The notes under the pieces were generated by a model. It saw only the letters and a list, made by a program, of their open reading frames with translations. It made no database searches and had not been told where the DNA came from. Below are positions 50,570-52,978 of a stretch of 52,978 nucleotides of DNA, in pieces (positions within the stretch are counted from its first letter, which is position 1; each line of letters begins with the position of its first letter). A program made the position numbers and the translations under genes. Source of the stretch: Thermoguttaceae bacterium (lineage in GTDB: Bacteria > Planctomycetota > Planctomycetia > Pirellulales > Thermoguttaceae); contig JAFSMW010000071.1 in NCBI GenBank assembly GCA_017447745.1, forward strand, positions 1 through 52,978, in the 5' to 3' direction.

Positions 50570-50760
50570 TAGGGAATGGGGAATAGGGAATGGGGAAAAG
50601 TAATTCGCCATCGGCGAATTTAAAACTACGCCCTATTCCTTCCGTGGGTTAAAACCCACGGCTACTATTATTGAACCGCTAAAGCGGTTCTAGCGGATGC
50701 GCTTCGCGCCTATTCCTTACTCCCCAAATCTACTCCCTATTTCCTACTCCCTACTCCCTA
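50570..50760. repeat. Composite heptamer element, GGGAATA type, with nested hairpins
   Basis: The left arm is GGGAATG/GGGAATA heptamers (50573-50596). Nested hairpins are AATTCGCC with GGCGAATT (50602-50620), a perfect 20-base palindrome CCGTGGGTT-AA-AACCCACGG (50642-50661) and GAACCGCT-AA-AGCGGTTC (50673-50690). The core GATGCGCTTCGCGCC is followed by a right arm of TATTCCC/TACTCCC heptamers to 50760. It occupies almost all of the 199-base gap. Confidence 0.85.
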
Positions 50761-50767
50761 AACTATC

Positions 50768-51400
50768 ATGTCCCGAAAATTATTATTGTTGTTGTTTTCC
50801 GCTGCCGTGTTGATTGGCGCAGTCGGATGTGAAGAGAGTCAACCGGAACAGAAGCAGGAGCCGTTCGTTCCTGTCGAACCGGGAGCGCGGCTGGAACGTC
50901 ATTGTGACATTGTCTGTCTGAATACCGAAGACGGCAGTCTGACGCCCTTGGAACAGCTTCAGGAAAAACTCCAGCTCGACGAAAAACAGCTCAACCAGGA
51001 ATCGCTCAACAAGCTCAAAACGGCGGCGAAAGAGCAGCTGCTCGACGTCTCCGCCAATAAAGACGCTATGCCCGAACCCGTTAAGCGGTTCGTCCTGCTC
51101 AACAAAAGCGTCCCGGAAAAGGTCAAGGACGCCATGAAATCCGCAAACGTCCGGAATTATTCTGTCTTTCTGGTTAAGATCGATTCAAACTATTACGCCA
51201 TCCGGACGTTGGAATACATCGGTCAGAATTACGACCTGGACTGGCTCGACCTGACCAGAAACCCGGATTTCGTCGAATGGAACAACGCCTGCGAAGAATG
51301 TCAAATCCCGGTCGTCGGAAAGACCGGAGAAGGCGGGCTGATTCAGTGGTCCCTCTCCGGCGACGAGGCGCTGTATCTGCCGCTAGCGGAGGAGAAGTAA
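50768..51400 (+). CDS. Predicted lipoprotein of unknown function
   Basis: A 210-residue protein. The signal ends in GAVGC (lipobox-like, Cys at about 21) followed by EESQPEQKQE, so it is probably an acylated envelope protein. The mature part is mixed helical (LTPLEQLQEKLQLDEKQLNQ) with no catalytic motif. Cys residues occur near 36 (DIVCLN) and near 177 (NACEECQIPVVG, a C-x2-C), the latter perhaps metal or redox related. No relative is recognised. It is separated from the idh gene by a repeat element and followed by a palindrome region, and appears monocistronic. Confidence 0.7.
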   Translation: MSRKLLLLLFSAAVLIGAVGCEESQPEQKQEPFVPVEPGARLERHCDIVCLNTEDGSLTPLEQLQEKLQLDEKQLNQESLNKLKTAAKEQLLDVSANKDAMPEPVKRFVLLNKSVPEKVKDAMKSANVRNYSVFLVKIDSNYYAIRTLEYIGQNYDLDWLDLTRNPDFVEWNNACEECQIPVVGKTGEGGLIQWSLSGDEALYLPLAEEK

Positions 51401-51404
51401 TATG

Positions 51405-51521
51405 GAGTGCGACGCCGACAAGGTCGGTTCCTGATTGGAAGCGGGTAGCGCCGAAAATGCATATTCGGAGGCATAACCTCGTCCTTCTGCCCGTGCGGCT
51501 TCGCACCAAGGCGTCGCTTTC
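51405..51521. repeat. Long form of the GCGACGCC palindrome with multi-hairpin insert
   Basis: GCGACGCC (51409-51416) and GGCGTCGC (51510-51517) enclose 93 bases that can form five small hairpins: GAC/GTC near 51417, TTCC/GGAA near 51428, CCGAA/TTCGG at 51451-51468, GAGG/CCTC near 51468-51480 and GTGCG/CGCAC at 51493-51506. The short form of the palindrome at 51665 lacks the insert. The 290-base gap has no recognised gene. Confidence 0.6.
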
Positions 51522-51660
51522 ATTACAAGTTACGCTTTGAAGCGCGAAAAAATAAATTCGTGCCAATAACGTCGGAACCATAAAAAGATGATATTGATAT
51601 TATGGTTCAAACGTTACTGACACGAATGACGTATTTGGATATTCTTAACGTATTTCTTAT

Positions 51661-51690
51661 AAAAGCGACGCCAAGGCGTCGCACTCCAAA
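51661..51690 (-). terminator. GCGACGCC palindrome, probable terminator of the xylR-like gene
   Basis: A perfect 18-base palindrome-like hairpin GCGACGCC-AA-GGCGTCGC (51665-51682). On the minus strand it follows the gene stop (51692) after about 10 bases and is trailed by TTTT. The flanking word GGAGTGC and its complement extend on one side. Confidence 0.75.
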
Positions 51691-51691
51691 A

Positions 51692-52918
51692 CTATTTCAC
51701 CTTGCATCGGTTTCGGTATTTCTGCGGCGGGTCGCCGAAAATCTTTTTGAACGATCGGACGAAGTATTCCACGCGGTCGAAGCCCGTTTTGGCGGCAACC
51801 TCGTTTACTGAAAGGTCGGTTTCCCGAAGAAGTTTCTCCGCCAAATCAATGCGGAGACGATAAATCTCCTTTTCCACCGAATGCCCGATCAGCGATCGGA
51901 AAATGCGATCCAGCGTGCTGCGGGAGACGCCCACTTCGCTGGCGATCCAGGTGGCGGAAACGTCTTGATGGTAATGCTCGCGGATGAGCTTGAGAGCCTT
52001 GGCGCATTCTTTATTGTCGATGGCAATCATGTCGGTCGACATACGCGTAACGATTCCCGTCGGTTTGATTCTGATCGGGGTAAAGAGCCGGTTGCTGGCA
52101 ACCGACGACGAGCGTTTTCCCGTCTTTTCAAATTCCTGAATTCTCTGTTCCAGAAGTCGGGCGGCTTCAAATCCGACTTCCTCACCATTAATATCCAGAC
52201 TGGACAGGTTCGGCGTTGTCATGTTACACAATAACGAATCGTTCCCCGTCCCCAAAATTGCAACCTGATCCGGAACGGAAATGTCCAGCTCTTGACACGC
52301 CTGCGCCAGCTTGAGCGCCTGGATGTCAGCCGGACACCAGATTCCAATCGGCTTTGGCAGCGACCGCAGCCAATCAAACATCGACTTGCGATACCCCTCC
52401 TTCCAACGCGGATACGGAGCTTCCGCCTGCGTTTGTCCAAAGCAGTCCGGGCTGACGCTGCAAAACATGTTCATCTTTTGCGCCTGCTGAACAAACAAAT
52501 CGCGACGAATCGTAACCCACCACGGCGTTCCGTACGCGTAGAACCCCAAATACTTCAATCCGCGACTGCGAAAATGATCTGCCGCCAAACTGGCTGAGAT
52601 TTCTTCGTCTGTGCAAACCTCCGGGAAAAGAGAAATCTGGTCGCCCAGCAGCTCGACAATGGGCTTTTTCTTTTTGAGCAGCTTTTTATACATTTCCTGC
52701 GAAACGGTGCGAGAAAGAATCCCATCACCCTTCCAAGAGTCAAAGTCCACAGGCAGTTCATCCGTCAAACCGCGATCTTCAAAAGTGATCCGCCATGGAA
52801 CAGCGCCGTCCGTTTGCGCCTGTTTTTGTACAAATTGCTGAATACCCCGTAATACGTCGCAGCCAAAGGCGCGCGAGGTTTCAGACAATACCAGAATCTG
52901 TCTAAATTGTTTTTTCAT
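51692..52918 (-). CDS. XylR-type AraC-family transcriptional regulator
   Basis: A 408-residue regulator. The N-terminal 280 residues resemble a LacI/periplasmic-binding sensor: QILVLSETSRAFGCDVLRGI at the start, RSRGLKYLGFYAYG, PIGIWCPADIQALKLAQACQ and VPDQVAILGTGNDSLLCN, followed by the SSLDINGEEVGFEAARLLEQ region. The C-terminal AraC pair of helix-turn-helix motifs is ATWIASEVGVSRSTLDRIFR and SVNEVAAKTGFDRVEYFVRS, ending FGDPPQKYRNR. E. coli XylR has the same plan and controls xylose genes; the ligand here is unknown and no sugar genes are adjacent. Identical palindromes lie on both sides of the gene. Confidence 0.9.
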   Translation of the reverse strand: MKKQFRQILVLSETSRAFGCDVLRGIQQFVQKQAQTDGAVPWRITFEDRGLTDELPVDFDSWKGDGILSRTVSQEMYKKLLKKKKPIVELLGDQISLFPEVCTDEEISASLAADHFRSRGLKYLGFYAYGTPWWVTIRRDLFVQQAQKMNMFCSVSPDCFGQTQAEAPYPRWKEGYRKSMFDWLRSLPKPIGIWCPADIQALKLAQACQELDISVPDQVAILGTGNDSLLCNMTTPNLSSLDINGEEVGFEAARLLEQRIQEFEKTGKRSSSVASNRLFTPIRIKPTGIVTRMSTDMIAIDNKECAKALKLIREHYHQDVSATWIASEVGVSRSTLDRIFRSLIGHSVEKEIYRLRIDLAEKLLRETDLSVNEVAAKTGFDRVEYFVRSFKKIFGDPPQKYRNRCKVK

Positions 52919-52948
52919 TTGAGTATGCCTGATTGAAAATTGCCCTTA

Positions 52949-52978
52949 GTTTTGGAGTGCGACGCCAAGGCGTCGCAC
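52949..52978. repeat. GCGACGCC palindrome at the window edge
   Basis: TTTTGGAGTGCGACGCC followed by AAGGCGTCGCAC ends the window. It is the second short-form copy flanking the xylR-like gene and likely continues as the complementary GTGCGACTCC-type flank beyond the edge. Confidence 0.75.

Noticed and set aside
51405-51521. Integron attC site or tRNA-like gene in the folded insert
   Set aside because: No attC consensus boxes, no anticodon or T-loop features; left as a structured repeat.
51277-51540. Arg-rich open frame over the lipoprotein end and palindrome region
   Set aside because: It is out of frame with a better supported gene and runs through a hairpin-rich segment.
51692-52978. A transposon carrying the xylR-like gene between two palindromes
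   Set aside because: The downstream copy works as an ordinary terminator hairpin, no transposase is present and no target duplication can be seen; kept only as a repeat observation.

Overview
The window is a 53 kb stretch of chromosome from a Gram-negative bacterium, most likely a member of the Planctomycetota (an inference from gene content, not from a marker tree). Pointers are an outer-membrane assembly operon (bamA, recO, a BamD-like lipoprotein, lptE), a fused ResB-CcsA cytochrome c biogenesis protein, a bifunctional homocysteine methyltransferase/MTHF reductase, an LsrF-type aldolase, an HprK-related kinase/nucleotidyltransferase pair, a divergent Hsp70, a LacI/AraC-hybrid XylR-type regulator, and several very large low-complexity secreted proteins. 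Base composition looks roughly balanced. No phage, insertion sequence or CRISPR array is visible.

Layout. 1-2.8 kb: 3' part of gap (GAPDH), a BtpA-like TIM-barrel protein and a membrane protein. 3.2-9.95 kb: a 1653-residue TPR protein with a transmembrane segment and repeat-rich tail, a second exported TPR protein and a CvpA-like membrane protein. 10-13.1 kb: asnB and an LsrF/DhnA-type aldolase. 13.2-15.1 kb: an exported protein and a MoxR ATPase with an altered Walker B. 15.4-18.6 kb: homocysteine methyltransferase/MTHF reductase and an exported thioredoxin-fold-like protein. 18.8-22.2 kb (minus strand): a class I glutamine amidotransferase-like protein without its cysteine, a short TatD protein, tRNA-Leu, frr and pyrH. 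22.6-24.7 kb: the nucleotidyltransferase/HprK-related pair. 24.9-29.7 kb: ResB-CcsA fusion. 29.8-33.7 kb: a small membrane protein with pyrB, then divergent rplM-rpsI and argD. 33.8-41.0 kb (minus strand): a LexA-like repressor and the lptE-bamD-recO-bamA operon. 41.4-47.0 kb: an acidic repeat protein overlapping an Hsp70-like gene, then convergent glgC. 47.4-52.9 kb: UbiD-family decarboxylase, isocitrate dehydrogenase, a lipoprotein and the XylR-like regulator.

The most striking feature is not a gene. From about 13.9 kb onward, at least fifteen intergenic or intragenic sites carry elements built from short tandem heptamers facing an inverted array of complementary heptamers, often around a GC-rich quasi-palindromic core of the form ACGCTTGCGT. 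The unit differs between elements (GGCAGTA, GTTAGGA, GTAAGTG, AGCTACT, GGGAATA, TAATGAG), and in some elements even between the two arms, but the heptameric period and inverted layout persist. They abut genes so tightly that they supply stop codons and one C-terminal tail. Two nearly identical stop-free copies lie in frame inside bamA and the Hsp70-like gene and add the same peptide to both proteins. They resemble the short tandemly repeated repetitive (STRR) heptamers of filamentous cyanobacteria. A second palindrome family (GCGACGCC-AA-GGCGTCGC) flanks the xylR-like gene and has a longer form holding a multi-hairpin insert.

Starts were chosen by signal peptides, family N-termini and Shine-Dalgarno sites; several lie well inside the longest open frame. 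Four clear sigma70-like promoters share a 16-base spacer.
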